A stretch of 64,000 nucleotides of DNA, from assembly GCA_900472395.1 (NCBI GenBank), contig UCHV01000005.1, positions 251,349 through 315,348 on the forward strand, written 5' to 3'. This document shows positions 43,601-52,766 of this stretch, piece after piece. This DNA is from Hyphomicrobiales bacterium. GTDB taxonomy: Bacteria > Pseudomonadota > Alphaproteobacteria > Rhizobiales > Rhizobiaceae. The notes under the pieces are model-generated. The model was not told the DNA's origin. It searched no databases and worked only from the letters and a program-made list of their open reading frames with translations. The position numbers and the translations under genes were made by a program. The stretch's first letter is position 1, and every line of letters begins with the position of its first letter.

Positions 43601-43627
43601 TTCGCCACTGTTGGAAGATGCGCTCAT
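40619..43627 (-). CDS. soxA: Sarcosine oxidase alpha subunit
   Basis: 1002 residues, the normal length. It carries the NAD-binding and tetrahydrofolate-binding parts of the complex that converts sarcosine to glycine with hydrogen peroxide and 5,10-methylene-THF. The N-terminal ferredoxin-like domain (FTFDGKSYTALEGDTVASAL) is followed by a Rossmann domain (DVLIAGAGVAGLTAALSAAS), a second nucleotide site (VILATGSIERHMVFANNDRP), and from about residue 610 a GcvT-like aminomethyltransferase domain with FTGEIGFEVNVPADFG. The ATG overlaps the soxD stop by four bases. Confidence 0.96.
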   Translation of the reverse strand: MSASSNSGEFRIKGAGRHTPARTARFTFDGKSYTALEGDTVASALLAHGVHLLGRSFKYHRPRGILSAGPEEPNALLDVSRDASRRQPNVRATVQEVFDGAKIASQNRWPSLKHDIGAFNDLLSPFFAAGFYYKTFMWPKEAWHKLYEPIIRRAAGLGEAPNEADTDHYASRYEHCDVLIAGAGVAGLTAALSAASTGAKVILVDEQPEVGGALHFDSSTEIDGKNGYDWAQAVAAKLKAMPNVTVLNRTTVFGYYNHGFLGLVERVTDHLPLPGKDLPRERLWQVRAKKVILATGSIERHMVFANNDRPGIMLASAARTFLNHHGVAVGRAVAVYTAHDSAYEAAFDLKRAGIDVVAIVDNRKLPGEAVLAEARSLGIDVLLGHSVLDTAGRHRVSSISVARNGEKTGRKLKVDALLVSAGWTPSVHLFSQSRGKLRFDAENDRFLPDIYAQDCISIGACNGTDGLSALIGEALAAGAEMAGHKGASSIDAIAFAGSNLYEWTGGLIGAAEGAGRDTTVKAFVDFQHDVTAKDIRLAVREGMHSIEHIKRFTTNGMASDQGKLSNMHGLAIASEMLGRPIPQVGLTTFRAPYTPVTYGTLVAHSRGALFDPARKTPMHALEAAEGAEFEDVGNWKRAWYFPKRGEDMAAAVNRECRTVREVGGVFDASTLGKIEVVGPDAAQFLNLLYTNAWDTLKPGKSRYGIMTREDGFIYDDGVVGRLAEDRFHVTTTTGGAPRVLQHMEDYLQTEFPHLKVWLTSTTEQWAVIAVQGPQAREIIAPFVEGLDISNEAFSHMSVAECTVMGVPARLFRVSFTGEIGFEVNVPADFGPAVWKAIWERAQNLGACLYGTETMHVLRAEKGYLIVGQDTDGTVTPDDAGYGWAVSKKKTDFVGIRGLKRPDLVREGRKQLVGLLTRDPNEVLEEGGQIVADPNQPKPMTMLGHVTSSYWSENLGRSIAMALVAGGRAKMGETLYVPMKDKLIAVEVTDVVFVDKEGGRING

Positions 43628-43980
43628 CGGGCATCTCCTTCCGTGGCTTCCCAGGTCTCGACGGTCTTTTCCTCGGCGATTGCCTCGGCCTTAACCTCTG
43701 ATGGAATCGGCTGTTTCGGAAGGCCTGCCTTGTAGGTCATCAGGAACTTGTCGCTCACCGTATCGCGCGCCGCGTTAAAGAAACGGCCGCAGCCATGGAT
43801 ATGCCGCCACCGTTCATAGGTGAGGCCCTTTTCGTTGTTGCGCAGGAAAAAATATTCGGCGAATTCCTCGTCGGAAATTGCCGAAATGTTTTCCGGCCGG
43901 GCGATATGCGCCTCGCCGGCCCAGCGGAATTCCAGCTCGGAGCGGTCTTCCTCGCAATAGGGGCAATGGATCAAAAGCAT
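43624..43980 (-). CDS. soxD: Sarcosine oxidase delta subunit
   Basis: 118 residues. A zinc-ribbon-like small subunit: LLIHCPYCEEDRSELEFRW at the start contains the first Cys pair and HIHGCGRFFNAARDTVSDKF the second Cys and His. DNNEKGLTYERWRH-type sequence in the centre matches the family (here RNNEKGLTYERWRHI). The C-terminal tail after KFLMTYKAGLPKQ is longer and acidic and may be disordered. The gene sits between the DUF2511-like ORF (11-base gap) and soxA (4-base overlap). Confidence 0.94.
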   Translation of the reverse strand: MLLIHCPYCEEDRSELEFRWAGEAHIARPENISAISDEEFAEYFFLRNNEKGLTYERWRHIHGCGRFFNAARDTVSDKFLMTYKAGLPKQPIPSEVKAEAIAEEKTVETWEATEGDAR

Positions 43981-43991
43981 GGTTCGTCCAC

Positions 43992-44417
43992 CTAAAGAGC
44001 ACTATCCGGAAGATTGGTTCCGGGAGGTTGATCACACAGGCGCCGCCCCATGGAGACATAGGGCACAAGCCTTTTCAACAATTGTTCAAAACCGTCATAC
44101 GGGCGAAGCACACCGGTCGTGCCGATATTCGCGATGGCGACTTCCACCATGTCGGTGCTGATAACGAAGGGTTCCATCTGCTCTCCGTCCTGGTCCTCAC
44201 CGACAAAATAGACCGCCGGTTGGCGCAGTATCTTTGCGCAGAGCAACAAGCCCTTGGTGGGCACAAACGGCCAATCCGCCTCGTTTTTCGTGCGGGTTAT
44301 GGTCTGCATGCGGAAATCATCGACACCCGGAAAGATGTCGTTTGCAGCGACAGGCTCTTCGCCGCCGGTTGACGCGCTGATTGCGGCCGCAAGGCCTATC
44401 GTCGCCACCTTGATCAA
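43992..44417 (-). CDS. Exported DUF2511/YebY-like protein inside the sox operon
   Basis: Up to 141 residues. The frame opens with TTG at 44417 overlapping the soxB stop (TTGA); a GTG at 44408 is an alternative and both starts are weak. The first 25 residues (VATIGLAAAISASTG) look like a short signal peptide. The core DWPFVPTKGLLLCAKILRQP, then VYFVGEDQDGEQMEPFVIS, resembles DUF2511 (YebY), where a WPF...L-x-C...FV pattern recurs. Two Cys residues could form a disulfide. It is sandwiched between soxB and soxD, which has no obvious biochemical reason. A remote match only; no function is claimed. Confidence 0.6.
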   Translation of the reverse strand: MIKVATIGLAAAISASTGGEEPVAANDIFPGVDDFRMQTITRTKNEADWPFVPTKGLLLCAKILRQPAVYFVGEDQDGEQMEPFVISTDMVEVAIANIGTTGVLRPYDGFEQLLKRLVPYVSMGRRLCDQPPGTNLPDSAL

Positions 44418-45667
44418 TGCGCCACAGCGGCGGCCGCCGCCTCATCGATCAGGCGTCCGGTGCGGAAACGGTCGAGATTGAGGCCTGCTGCCAGACGATG
44501 CGGCTCTCCACGTGCGATCAGATGCGCAAACAGGTTGGCAGATCCCGGCGTCGCCTTGAAGCCACCCGTGCCCCAGCCGCAATTGACGAACAGGCCCGGC
44601 ACTGGCGTCACACCCTGGATCGGCGAGCGATCCGGCGTGTTGTCGGTAATGCCGCCCCACTGACGCATCATTTTCACGCGGCGGAAGATCGGGAAGAGTT
44701 CGCAGATCGCATCCAGTGTATGGGTAATGATCTGCAGACCACCGGTCTGGCTGTAGGAGTTGTACTGGTCGGTACCGGCGCCGATGACCAGTTCGCCCTT
44801 GTCGGACTGCGAGATATAGGCATGCACGGTGTTGGACATGACAACGCAAGGGAAGATCGGCTTGAGCGGCTCGGACACCAGCGCCTGTAACGGATTGGAA
44901 TGCAGCGGAACGCGCACGCCCGCCATTTCCATCACCACCGACGAATGGCCGGCAGCCGATACACCGATCTTCTTGGCGCCGATGAAACCCCTGGAGGTTT
45001 CGACACCCTGCACTTCGCCGGCAGGCCCGCGGCGAATGCCGGTGACTTCACAATTCTGGATGATGTGCACGCCGCGGTCGGCGGCAGCACGGGCATAACC
45101 CCAGGCGACGGCGTCGTGACGGGCGGTGCCGCCGCGACGCTGCAGGGCAGCGCCGTTGATCGGATAACGCGCCGTCTTGGCAATATCGAGAACAGGAACG
45201 AAGGCTTTCGCCTGTTCCGGCGTCAGCCATTCGTTGTCGATGCCGTAAAGCCGGTTGGCATTGATATGGCGCTTGAACGACTGCTGGTCGTGGATGTTGT
45301 GCGACAACATCATCACGCCACGCGGCGAATACATCGTGTTGTAGTTGAGATCCTGGCTCAGGCCTTCCCACAGTTTCAGGGAATGCTCGTAGATGTCCAT
45401 GCTCTCTTCATAGAGATAGTTGGAGCGGATGATGGTGGTGTTGCGGCCGGTATTGCCGCCGCCGAGCCAGCCCTTTTCGATCACCGCGATATTGGTGATG
45501 CCATGTTCCTTGGCAAGATAATAGGCAGCGCCCAGACCATGACCGCCGGCACCGACGATGATGACATCGTAGCTGGAGCGGGGTTCGGGAGAGGTCCATT
45601 GCTGGTCCCAGCCCTTGTGGGCACGCATCGCCTCGCGTGCAATGGCGAAAACCGAATATCTGCGCAT
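44414..45667 (-). CDS. soxB: Sarcosine oxidase beta subunit
   Basis: 417 residues. The flavoprotein subunit of heterotetrameric sarcosine oxidase, with covalent FMN and non-covalent FAD. The FAD site is DVIIVGAGGHGLGAAYYLAK followed by EKGWLGGGNTGRNTTIIRSN. The His that carries FMN in characterised enzymes falls in the GGTARHDAVAWGYARAA region near residue 175. The C-terminal GWGTGGFKATPGSANLFAHL is also conserved. It is the first gene of the operon soxB-(DUF2511-like)-soxD-soxA-soxG. The products hydrogen peroxide and methylene-THF link it to one-carbon metabolism of sarcosine and betaine. Confidence 0.96.
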   Translation of the reverse strand: MRRYSVFAIAREAMRAHKGWDQQWTSPEPRSSYDVIIVGAGGHGLGAAYYLAKEHGITNIAVIEKGWLGGGNTGRNTTIIRSNYLYEESMDIYEHSLKLWEGLSQDLNYNTMYSPRGVMMLSHNIHDQQSFKRHINANRLYGIDNEWLTPEQAKAFVPVLDIAKTARYPINGAALQRRGGTARHDAVAWGYARAAADRGVHIIQNCEVTGIRRGPAGEVQGVETSRGFIGAKKIGVSAAGHSSVVMEMAGVRVPLHSNPLQALVSEPLKPIFPCVVMSNTVHAYISQSDKGELVIGAGTDQYNSYSQTGGLQIITHTLDAICELFPIFRRVKMMRQWGGITDNTPDRSPIQGVTPVPGLFVNCGWGTGGFKATPGSANLFAHLIARGEPHRLAAGLNLDRFRTGRLIDEAAAAAVAH

Positions 45668-45818
45668 CTGGCCTCTCTTCCTTGCTCCACCTCAAGGGCC
45701 TCGCGGCCGCAATGAATTGGGTAATGTCATACCCATCGCAAATCAATATGCGCCGCAATGGCCACATTGCGACGCATGAGAGGATTGTTTCGACACGAAC
45801 GAGATAGATGGAGAAAGG

Positions 45819-46799
45819 TCAGGCCTGATTGCGCAGCAGAACCTTGCCCTTGCGACCGGGCTCACCGGCAGCGGCGGCGGCTTTGGCGACATCGGCCAGA
45901 TCGAAGATATCCGACACGGTCAACGCCACCTCGCCGCTTGCCACCGCCTGCACGATCTCGCCGATCATGGCTTTCATCTTGTCGGGTGCAATGGCCGGCG
46001 CCAGCTTGGCCAGCCAGAAACCCTTCACCGTGGCCTGCTTGAACACCAGGTCAGATGCCGAAATCTGCAGTGGCTTTCCAGACATCAGGCCGAAGGACAC
46101 CAGAAGACTGTCCTCGCCGAGCGTCGACATCAGGTCGCTGGAGGCGGAACCGCCAACCCCATCGACGCCGGCCCGAATGGAAGCGCCGCCTGCCATGTCC
46201 GCAACGATCCTGCGCCAGTCGCCCTGCGCGGTCGAAACGACATTGTCGATACCCAGTTCTGTCAACTCGGCCACCGCGTCGTCACGCCTCACAAGGTTGA
46301 TGACATTGACGCCGCGACGACGGGCAAACATGGCCAGCGCCTTGCCGACCGCGCCATTGGCAGCATTCTGGATGACCCAATCCCCCTTTTCCACCGCCAT
46401 GAAATCCATCAGCGTCAACGCGCTCAAAGGCATCGAAATCAGCTGCGCTGCGGCCGTATCCGCAATTGCATCCGGCAGGGGAACGGTCGATGCAGCCCGC
46501 GCCAGGTAATATTCAGAGAAAGTACCCTTGCCGGACGCTGCCACCCGCTGGCCGATCTTGAGATGCGTCACCCCTTCACCGAGCGCATCGATCGTGCCCG
46601 CGGCTTCACTTCCTGCCAGAGCGGGCAGTTCGGGCTTCACCCCGTAGTCGCCGCTGATCGTCAAAAGGTCATGGTTGTGGATAGCGGCCATCGCCATGCG
46701 AATACGCACTTCCCCCGGTCCGGGCTGGGGAACCGGTCGGTCTTCGATCTTCAAAACCTCGGAAGGTTTGCCGAACTGTGAATAACTGGCGCTACGCAT
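45819..46799 (-). CDS. Zinc-type/quinone oxidoreductase family (MDR) protein
   Basis: 326 residues from the ATG at 46799. Medium-chain dehydrogenase/reductase fold: an N-terminal GroES-like domain (RIRMAMAAIHNHDLLTISGD, PALAGSEAAGTIDALGEGVT) and a Rossmann domain (WVIQNAANGAVGKALAMFA). The catalytic-zinc Cys is not evident, so it is closer to the enoyl/quinone reductases that use NADPH and have no zinc. Substrate unknown. A gap of about 150 bases separates it from the divergent-in-function sox operon; both are read leftward, but it lies upstream of sox and could be a separate unit. Confidence 0.88.
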   Translation of the reverse strand: MRSASYSQFGKPSEVLKIEDRPVPQPGPGEVRIRMAMAAIHNHDLLTISGDYGVKPELPALAGSEAAGTIDALGEGVTHLKIGQRVAASGKGTFSEYYLARAASTVPLPDAIADTAAAQLISMPLSALTLMDFMAVEKGDWVIQNAANGAVGKALAMFARRRGVNVINLVRRDDAVAELTELGIDNVVSTAQGDWRRIVADMAGGASIRAGVDGVGGSASSDLMSTLGEDSLLVSFGLMSGKPLQISASDLVFKQATVKGFWLAKLAPAIAPDKMKAMIGEIVQAVASGEVALTVSDIFDLADVAKAAAAAGEPGRKGKVLLRNQA

Positions 46800-47071
46800 C
46801 GATAATCTCCAATATACATGTAACAAAAACGGGGCTGCGCGCTTGCGCAGGCATGATCCGCCTCGCTCAATGATTTAGGTGTGCAGATCCTCCATTTCAG
46901 CGGTATGGACAGGGCAAATTTCACACACGGCCCGCGAGGCCGCTGGACTTTACCTCATCCACCTGTTATGAGGCCTGCCAAATCGCACGGTTAACGCCGC
47001 GCGCACCTAACTCTATCGCCAAAAATCCTGTCAGGAATGGGCGAAAGCAAACCAAAGGAACGGGATTTCAC
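46800..47071. other. Intergenic region before rpsU
   Basis: A 272-base gap between the divergent MDR and rpsU genes. No ORF with coding character, tRNA or clear hairpin is visible. It must hold the promoters for both. I find no confident promoter motif. Confidence 0.5.
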
Positions 47072-47311
47072 GTGCAGGTACTAGTCCGCGACAACAACGT
47101 TGATCAGGCACTCCGCGCTCTCAAGAAGAAGCTGCAGCGCGAAGGTGTTTTCCGCGAAATGAAGATGCGCGAAAGCTATGAAAAGCCTTCGGAAAAGCGC
47201 GCTCGCGAGAAGGCTGAAGCTGTTCGTCGCGTTCGCAAGCTGGCCCGCAAGCGCATGCAGCGCGAAGGTCTGCTTCCGCAGACCCCGCGCCCTGCGCGTC
47301 CGGCCCGCTAA
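47072..47311 (+). CDS. rpsU: 30S ribosomal protein S21
   Basis: 79 residues starting with GTG, which has GGGA six bases upstream. The protein binds near the anti-Shine-Dalgarno end of 16S rRNA and helps initiation. [20 protein letters not shown], then [20 protein letters not shown] and the very basic tail [13 protein letters not shown], are the S21 signature; the C-terminal extension after residue 65 is longer than in enterics, as usual in alphaproteobacteria. A terminator follows. It stands alone and precedes a TPR lipoprotein gene. Confidence 0.96.
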   Translation: MQVLVRDNNVDQALRALKKKLQREGVFREMKMRESYEKPSEKRAREKAEAVRRVRKLARKRMQREGLLPQTPRPARPAR

Positions 47312-47345
47312 TCTGTCGTCTTTTCGACGTTTTCTCATGCTTAAG

Positions 47346-47384
47346 AGCGGCGGCGACCTCTAACGGACGCCGCCGCTTTTTGAT
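47346..47384 (+). terminator. Rho-independent terminator after rpsU
   Basis: AGCGGCGGCG and CGCCGCCGCT pair around a twelve-base loop and are followed by TTTTGATTTCT, 35 bases past the rpsU stop. Confidence 0.85.
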
Positions 47385-47452
47385 TTCTGTCTGGATTTCC
47401 GTCCTGGTTTTGCCTGAGTCGGCATCCCTGCTCATATGAGGACAAGCGCCTG

Positions 47453-48337
47453 ATGGCTGCCATGACTGCTGCTGATTCCATGTCGAATGGTGTTTCGCAT
47501 TCCACAGCCCCTCGCCGCCGCGGCATCGCGCCCATTGCCCTCGTCCTTCTTGCCGCCAGCGCCCTCACCGCCTGCCAGTCGACCGTGACCTCGATGGACA
47601 CGATCCGGCTCGACCGCGCTCAGGGTTCCGAGCAGAACATTTCCTCGCTCACCTCGGTTATCAATGCCAATCCGCAGGATCCGGAAGGTTACAACGTCCG
47701 CGGTTCGGCTTACGGCCGCGCAGGCGATTTCCGTCGCGCGCTCGATGACTTCAACCGTGCGCTCCAGCTCAATCCGCAGTTCTATCAGGCTTACGCCAAC
47801 CGCGCGCTGGTCTATCGCAACATGGGCAAGCCCGTGGAAGCGGCAAACGACTACAACGCCGCACTGCAGATCAATTCGAACTACGATGCCGCCTATATCG
47901 GCCGCGGCAACATTTACCGCCAGGCCGGCCGCACCAACGACGCTTTCAACGATTTTACCAAGGCAATTCAGCTGGAAACCACCGATGGCCGCGCCTATCA
48001 CGGCCGGGGCCTGATCCTTCAGAGCCGTGGCCAGCACGCACAGGCAATCGACGATTTTTCCAAGGCGATCTCGTTGTCTTCGACGTCAGCAGAGCCCTAT
48101 AACGGTCGCGGCATCTCTTATGTCGCCCTGAACGACGACGAAAACGCCTTCGCCGATTTCAACCACGCCATCGACCTGGACGACAAGCTCGCCGAATCCT
48201 GGGCAAACCAGGCGCTGGTCTATGAGCGTCGCGGCGACAAGGCGCGTGCGGCAAAGTCCTATTCGCATGCGGCGCGCCTCGATCCGAATTACAAGCCTGC
48301 CAAGGACGGCCTTGCGCGCACACGCGGCGGCGCCTGA
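47453..48337 (+). CDS. Tetratricopeptide-repeat lipoprotein
   Basis: 294 residues. The N-terminus carries a basic segment and a hydrophobic stretch ending in a lipobox LTAC with Cys41, so the mature protein should be lipid-anchored in the periplasm. The rest is about six TPR units (for example YNVRGSAYGRAGDFRRALDD, FNRALQLNPQFYQAYANRAL, and YIGRGNIYRQAGRTNDAFND). TPR lipoproteins such as NlpI or TPR partners of secretion and wall enzymes are scaffold proteins. Its partner is not indicated by the neighbours (rpsU and a cytochrome oxidase subunit). Confidence 0.88.
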   Translation: MAAMTAADSMSNGVSHSTAPRRRGIAPIALVLLAASALTACQSTVTSMDTIRLDRAQGSEQNISSLTSVINANPQDPEGYNVRGSAYGRAGDFRRALDDFNRALQLNPQFYQAYANRALVYRNMGKPVEAANDYNAALQINSNYDAAYIGRGNIYRQAGRTNDAFNDFTKAIQLETTDGRAYHGRGLILQSRGQHAQAIDDFSKAISLSSTSAEPYNGRGISYVALNDDENAFADFNHAIDLDDKLAESWANQALVYERRGDKARAAKSYSHAARLDPNYKPAKDGLARTRGGA

Positions 48338-48444
48338 TCGGCACCCGGAAAATCCTGCAAAGATATATTCGGCCTCGCATCAGCGGGGCCGAAGTCGTTA
48401 AAGCGGTCCATTCAGGGATGAACCGATGCAGGGCATGAGAAATC

Positions 48445-48669
48445 TCAGCGCAGCAGGAAAACGCCGGCAACGTTCAAGACGATGAAGACGATCAGGCCGC
48501 CAAGAAAACCCGCACCGGAGAGGAAGCCGGCCGCCATCGCGATCATCAGCACGACGACAATCATCGTGCCCCACTTGGTGCCTGCCAGAAAACCGTCATA
48601 GGTCTTTTCGTGCTCGCGATAATCCATCTCGGCGCCAGTCTCGACCGGTCCGCTGCGATGATGCTCCAT
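48445..48669 (-). CDS. aa3-type cytochrome c oxidase subunit IV
   Basis: 74 residues from the ATG at 48669, which follows GGGAGGAGCAAGC. The N-terminal soluble part (EMDYREHEKTYDGFLAGTKW) and the following one or two hydrophobic segments (MIVVVLMIAMAAGFLSGAGF and GGLIVFIVLNVAGVFLLR) match the small bacterial subunit IV family (PF07835) of the aa3 oxidase, whose role is accessory. The gene stands alone; the other oxidase genes are outside the window. Confidence 0.88.
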   Translation of the reverse strand: MEHHRSGPVETGAEMDYREHEKTYDGFLAGTKWGTMIVVVLMIAMAAGFLSGAGFLGGLIVFIVLNVAGVFLLR

Positions 48670-48875
48670 GCTTGCTCCTCCCAGATAAGCATTGGGCAAC
48701 CAAGTGCCGCCCTTTCCCAATTGATCAATGCGGATCGCACATCTGTCAAGGCCAGTGTGTCTTCGCCGCCGCAGCAACGAAAGTTGCATATGCGCAGTCT
48801 TTCAATTTGACGGCCGTTTTGTTACATCGCCTGAAGAGGAAAAGGATGGAAAGAGGGAACCATCCGGGGGGATAA

Positions 48876-49415
48876 ATGGCGATACTGCTTCGTTTCAGCA
48901 GCCTGGTCGACAGGCTGAGCGAGATCATAGGAAAATTTTCCGGATATCTCGTCCTGCTTTGCTGCCTTGTCAGCGCCGGCAATGCTCTTATCCGTTATAC
49001 GTTCAACATCAGTTCGAACGGCTGGCTCGAGATCCAGTGGTACATGTTCGCCTTCATCGTGCTGATGGGCGCTGCCCATACACTGCGACTGAACGAGCAT
49101 GTGCGCGTGGACCTGGTCTATGGCGCGGTATCGGAACGGAAGCGTCTGTGGATCGATGTCATCGGCCTGATCGTCTTCCTGCTGCCGGCCTGCGTTTATC
49201 TTGCGTGGATCTGCTGGCCGTTTTTCTGGCTTTCATGGGTGCAGGGTGAAGGTTCGTCCAACGCGGGCGGCCTCATCCGCTGGCCGGTCAAGTTCGTCAT
49301 CTTTGCAGGTTTCGCGCTGCTCGTGCTTCAGGGCCTGTCGGAACTGATCAAGCGCATCGCCGCACTGATGGGCCTTGCCGCCGTCGATACCACCTATGAA
49401 AAACCGCTGCAGTAA
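48876..49415 (+). CDS. dctQ: TRAP transporter small permease subunit (DctQ family)
   Basis: 179 residues with four membrane helices (for example YLVLLCCLVSAGNALIRYTF and EIQWYMFAFIVLMGAAHTLR). The pattern E-I-Q-W-Y-M-F, then LNEHVRVDLVY, is typical of DctQ. It helps couple the large permease to the periplasmic binding protein. The ATG is 18 bases upstream of... the next gene dctM begins 18 bases after its stop, so the two form an operon. The matching dctP gene lies beyond dctM on the opposite strand. Confidence 0.93.
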   Translation: MAILLRFSSLVDRLSEIIGKFSGYLVLLCCLVSAGNALIRYTFNISSNGWLEIQWYMFAFIVLMGAAHTLRLNEHVRVDLVYGAVSERKRLWIDVIGLIVFLLPACVYLAWICWPFFWLSWVQGEGSSNAGGLIRWPVKFVIFAGFALLVLQGLSELIKRIAALMGLAAVDTTYEKPLQ

Positions 49416-49433
49416 TCACCGGAGAGCCAGAAT

Positions 49434-50945
49434 ATGTTCGCTTACGGTGTGATGCCGCCTCTGATGTTTCTCGGCATGATCATCTTCATGCTTTACGGAT
49501 TTCCCGTCGCCTTTTCACTGGCGGCGGTGGGCCTCTCATTTGGTGTTCTCGGGGTCTTCACCGGCCATTTCGAGGAAGTCTTCCTGCAGGCCCTGCCCTT
49601 CCGCATATTCGGCATCGTTTCCAACGATCTGCTCCTGGCCATCCCGTTCTTCACATTCATGGGCGCGATCCTTGAACGTTGCGGCCTGGCGGAAGACCTG
49701 CTCGAAGGCACCGGCAAATTGTTCGGCGCCATTCCGGGCGGCCTTGCCTATGCGGTCATCGTGGTTGGCGCCATCCTCGGCGCCATTACCGGCACGGTCG
49801 CCGCATCCGTCATCACCATGGGCGTGATTTCGCTGCCGATCATGCTGAAATACGGCTACAATCCGCGGGTCGCCACCGGCGTCATCGCCGCCTCCGGCAC
49901 GATAACGCAGGTCATCCCGCCCTCGCTGGTGCTGATCGTTCTCGCCGACCAGCTCGGCCGTTCAGTCGGCGACATGTATCTCGGCGCAATAGGCCCCTCG
50001 ATCCTGCAGGTGACGATCTTCCTGCTGTTTATCCTCGCGCTCTCCATCTTCCGCCCGAAAGACGTGCCGGCTCTGCCGCCGGAAGCGCGCGGCGAGATGA
50101 ACATGGCACTGGTCATGCGCGTCCTCTGGGGCATGATCCCGTCGATCGTGTTGATCTTCCTCGTGCTCGGCACCATTTTTATGGGCCTTGCCACGCCAAC
50201 GGAAGCGGGCGCACTCGGCGTTGTCGGCGCCATGGGCATCGCCGCCCTGCATGGCCGCCTGACATGGGACCTGACCCGCCAGGGCATGCACACCACGATG
50301 CAGATCACCTCCATGGTGGTCTTCATCCTCGTCGGCGCCACCTGCTTCAGCCTCGTATTCCAGGGCATGAACGGTGGCTTGTGGATCGAACATCTGCTGT
50401 CTCACGTCCCCGGCGGCGCGATTGGCTTCCTGATCTTCGTCAACATCTTCATCTTCTTCCTGGCATTCTTCCTCGATTTCTTCGAGATCGCCTTCATCGT
50501 CATCCCGATGCTCGTGCCGGTGGCCAACGCGCTCGGCATCGATCTCATATGGTTCGGCGTGCTCATCTGCATCAACATGCAGACGAGCTTCATGCACCCG
50601 CCCTTCGGCTTCGCACTATTTTACCTGCGCTCCATTGCGCCGAAATCGGTGAAGACGAAGGACATATATCTCGGCGCCATACCATGGCTCGGAATGCAGC
50701 TCATTCTCGTTGCCATCGTAATTTTCTGGCCTGAGTCGGTCACTTACTGGCTGGACAAGACACCGGAAGTGGATCTCGACACGATCAAGATCGAAGTGCC
50801 CGGCTTCGGCAATGGCGGCGGCAACCAGATGCCGAACTTCGGCCTGCCGCCGATGGATGGCGCCCCGGCACAGCCCGGTGGATTGCCGGGCCCCGGCCTG
50901 CCAGGAATGCCGAACCTGGGCGAGCCGCCGAAAATAAACCCGTAA
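49434..50945 (+). CDS. dctM: TRAP transporter large permease subunit (DctM family) with Pro/Gly-rich tail
   Basis: 503 residues, with about a dozen hydrophobic segments of the IT/CitMHS-type permease (FPVAFSLAAVGLSFGVLGVF, FSLVFQGMNGGLWIEHLLSH and others). The segment ATPTEAGALGVVGAMGIAAL is a family signature. The last 45 residues after EVPGFGNGGGNQMPNFGLPP are a Pro/Gly/Met/Asn-rich tail not found in the standard 430-residue DctM; it is probably exposed to the periplasm or cytoplasm and of unknown role. With DctQ it imports an organic acid using an ion gradient. The TakP-like binding protein suggests alpha-keto acids. Confidence 0.93.
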   Translation: MFAYGVMPPLMFLGMIIFMLYGFPVAFSLAAVGLSFGVLGVFTGHFEEVFLQALPFRIFGIVSNDLLLAIPFFTFMGAILERCGLAEDLLEGTGKLFGAIPGGLAYAVIVVGAILGAITGTVAASVITMGVISLPIMLKYGYNPRVATGVIAASGTITQVIPPSLVLIVLADQLGRSVGDMYLGAIGPSILQVTIFLLFILALSIFRPKDVPALPPEARGEMNMALVMRVLWGMIPSIVLIFLVLGTIFMGLATPTEAGALGVVGAMGIAALHGRLTWDLTRQGMHTTMQITSMVVFILVGATCFSLVFQGMNGGLWIEHLLSHVPGGAIGFLIFVNIFIFFLAFFLDFFEIAFIVIPMLVPVANALGIDLIWFGVLICINMQTSFMHPPFGFALFYLRSIAPKSVKTKDIYLGAIPWLGMQLILVAIVIFWPESVTYWLDKTPEVDLDTIKIEVPGFGNGGGNQMPNFGLPPMDGAPAQPGGLPGPGLPGMPNLGEPPKINP

Positions 50946-50990
50946 AGGTTGCTCTTGTCGATTGTCGGGATGCGGCATATATTGTCGGAG

Positions 50991-51022
50991 TGAGGGCAGA
51001 GTTGTCGCTCTGCCCTCATTTA
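50991..51022 (+). terminator. Terminator of the dctQM operon
   Basis: TGAGGGCAGAG and CTCTGCCCTCA pair perfectly around a six-base loop, followed by TTTACTA, about 50 bases past the dctM stop. Confidence 0.75.
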
Positions 51023-51283
51023 CTACTTGGTGAGGAAGTTAATCCGGAACGCGACTGACCAGCCTGTTCGGGTCTTCCTGAAATGCAGTGTAATGCTTCG
51101 TGGTTTCCACATCGCATCACCTCCGGTTCGAGAGCAAGGCTTATGCCTAAGTCGGTGAAGCCCGTCTTCACCGATGCTCCGGCTGGCCTCGGAGCGTTCT
51201 GCTTCTGCTCGCTAACATCGCGACAGTAATTGATGGCGCGGCAAGCGCAAGGAAAACACACGCATAACGTGCAGTCATCGTCG

Positions 51284-51315
51284 TAAAAATGCCCCGAGCC
51301 GTTTAGCCGGGGCAT
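51284..51315 (-). terminator. Terminator of dctP
   Basis: On the minus strand ATGCCCCGGC / GCTCGGGGCAT-type arms with a short loop are followed by TTTTTACG. It is about 25 bases past the dctP stop codon. Confidence 0.75.
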
Positions 51316-51339
51316 CATGGTGTTATGGGCAAAATCTGC

Positions 51340-52766
<1,427 letters not shown>

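Larger units (their letters stand above)
50946..51339. other. Intergenic region between convergent dctM and dctP
   Basis: A 394-base stretch with two terminators and no supported gene. A terminator for dctQM lies at 50991-51022 and one for dctP at 51284-51315. The middle (51023-51283) contains a weak open frame on the minus strand without a start site or coding character, which I do not call. Confidence 0.6.

Noticed and set aside
51016-51318. Minus-strand frame of 100 codons between dctM and dctP
   Set aside because: It overlaps both terminators, has unusual composition and no start site.
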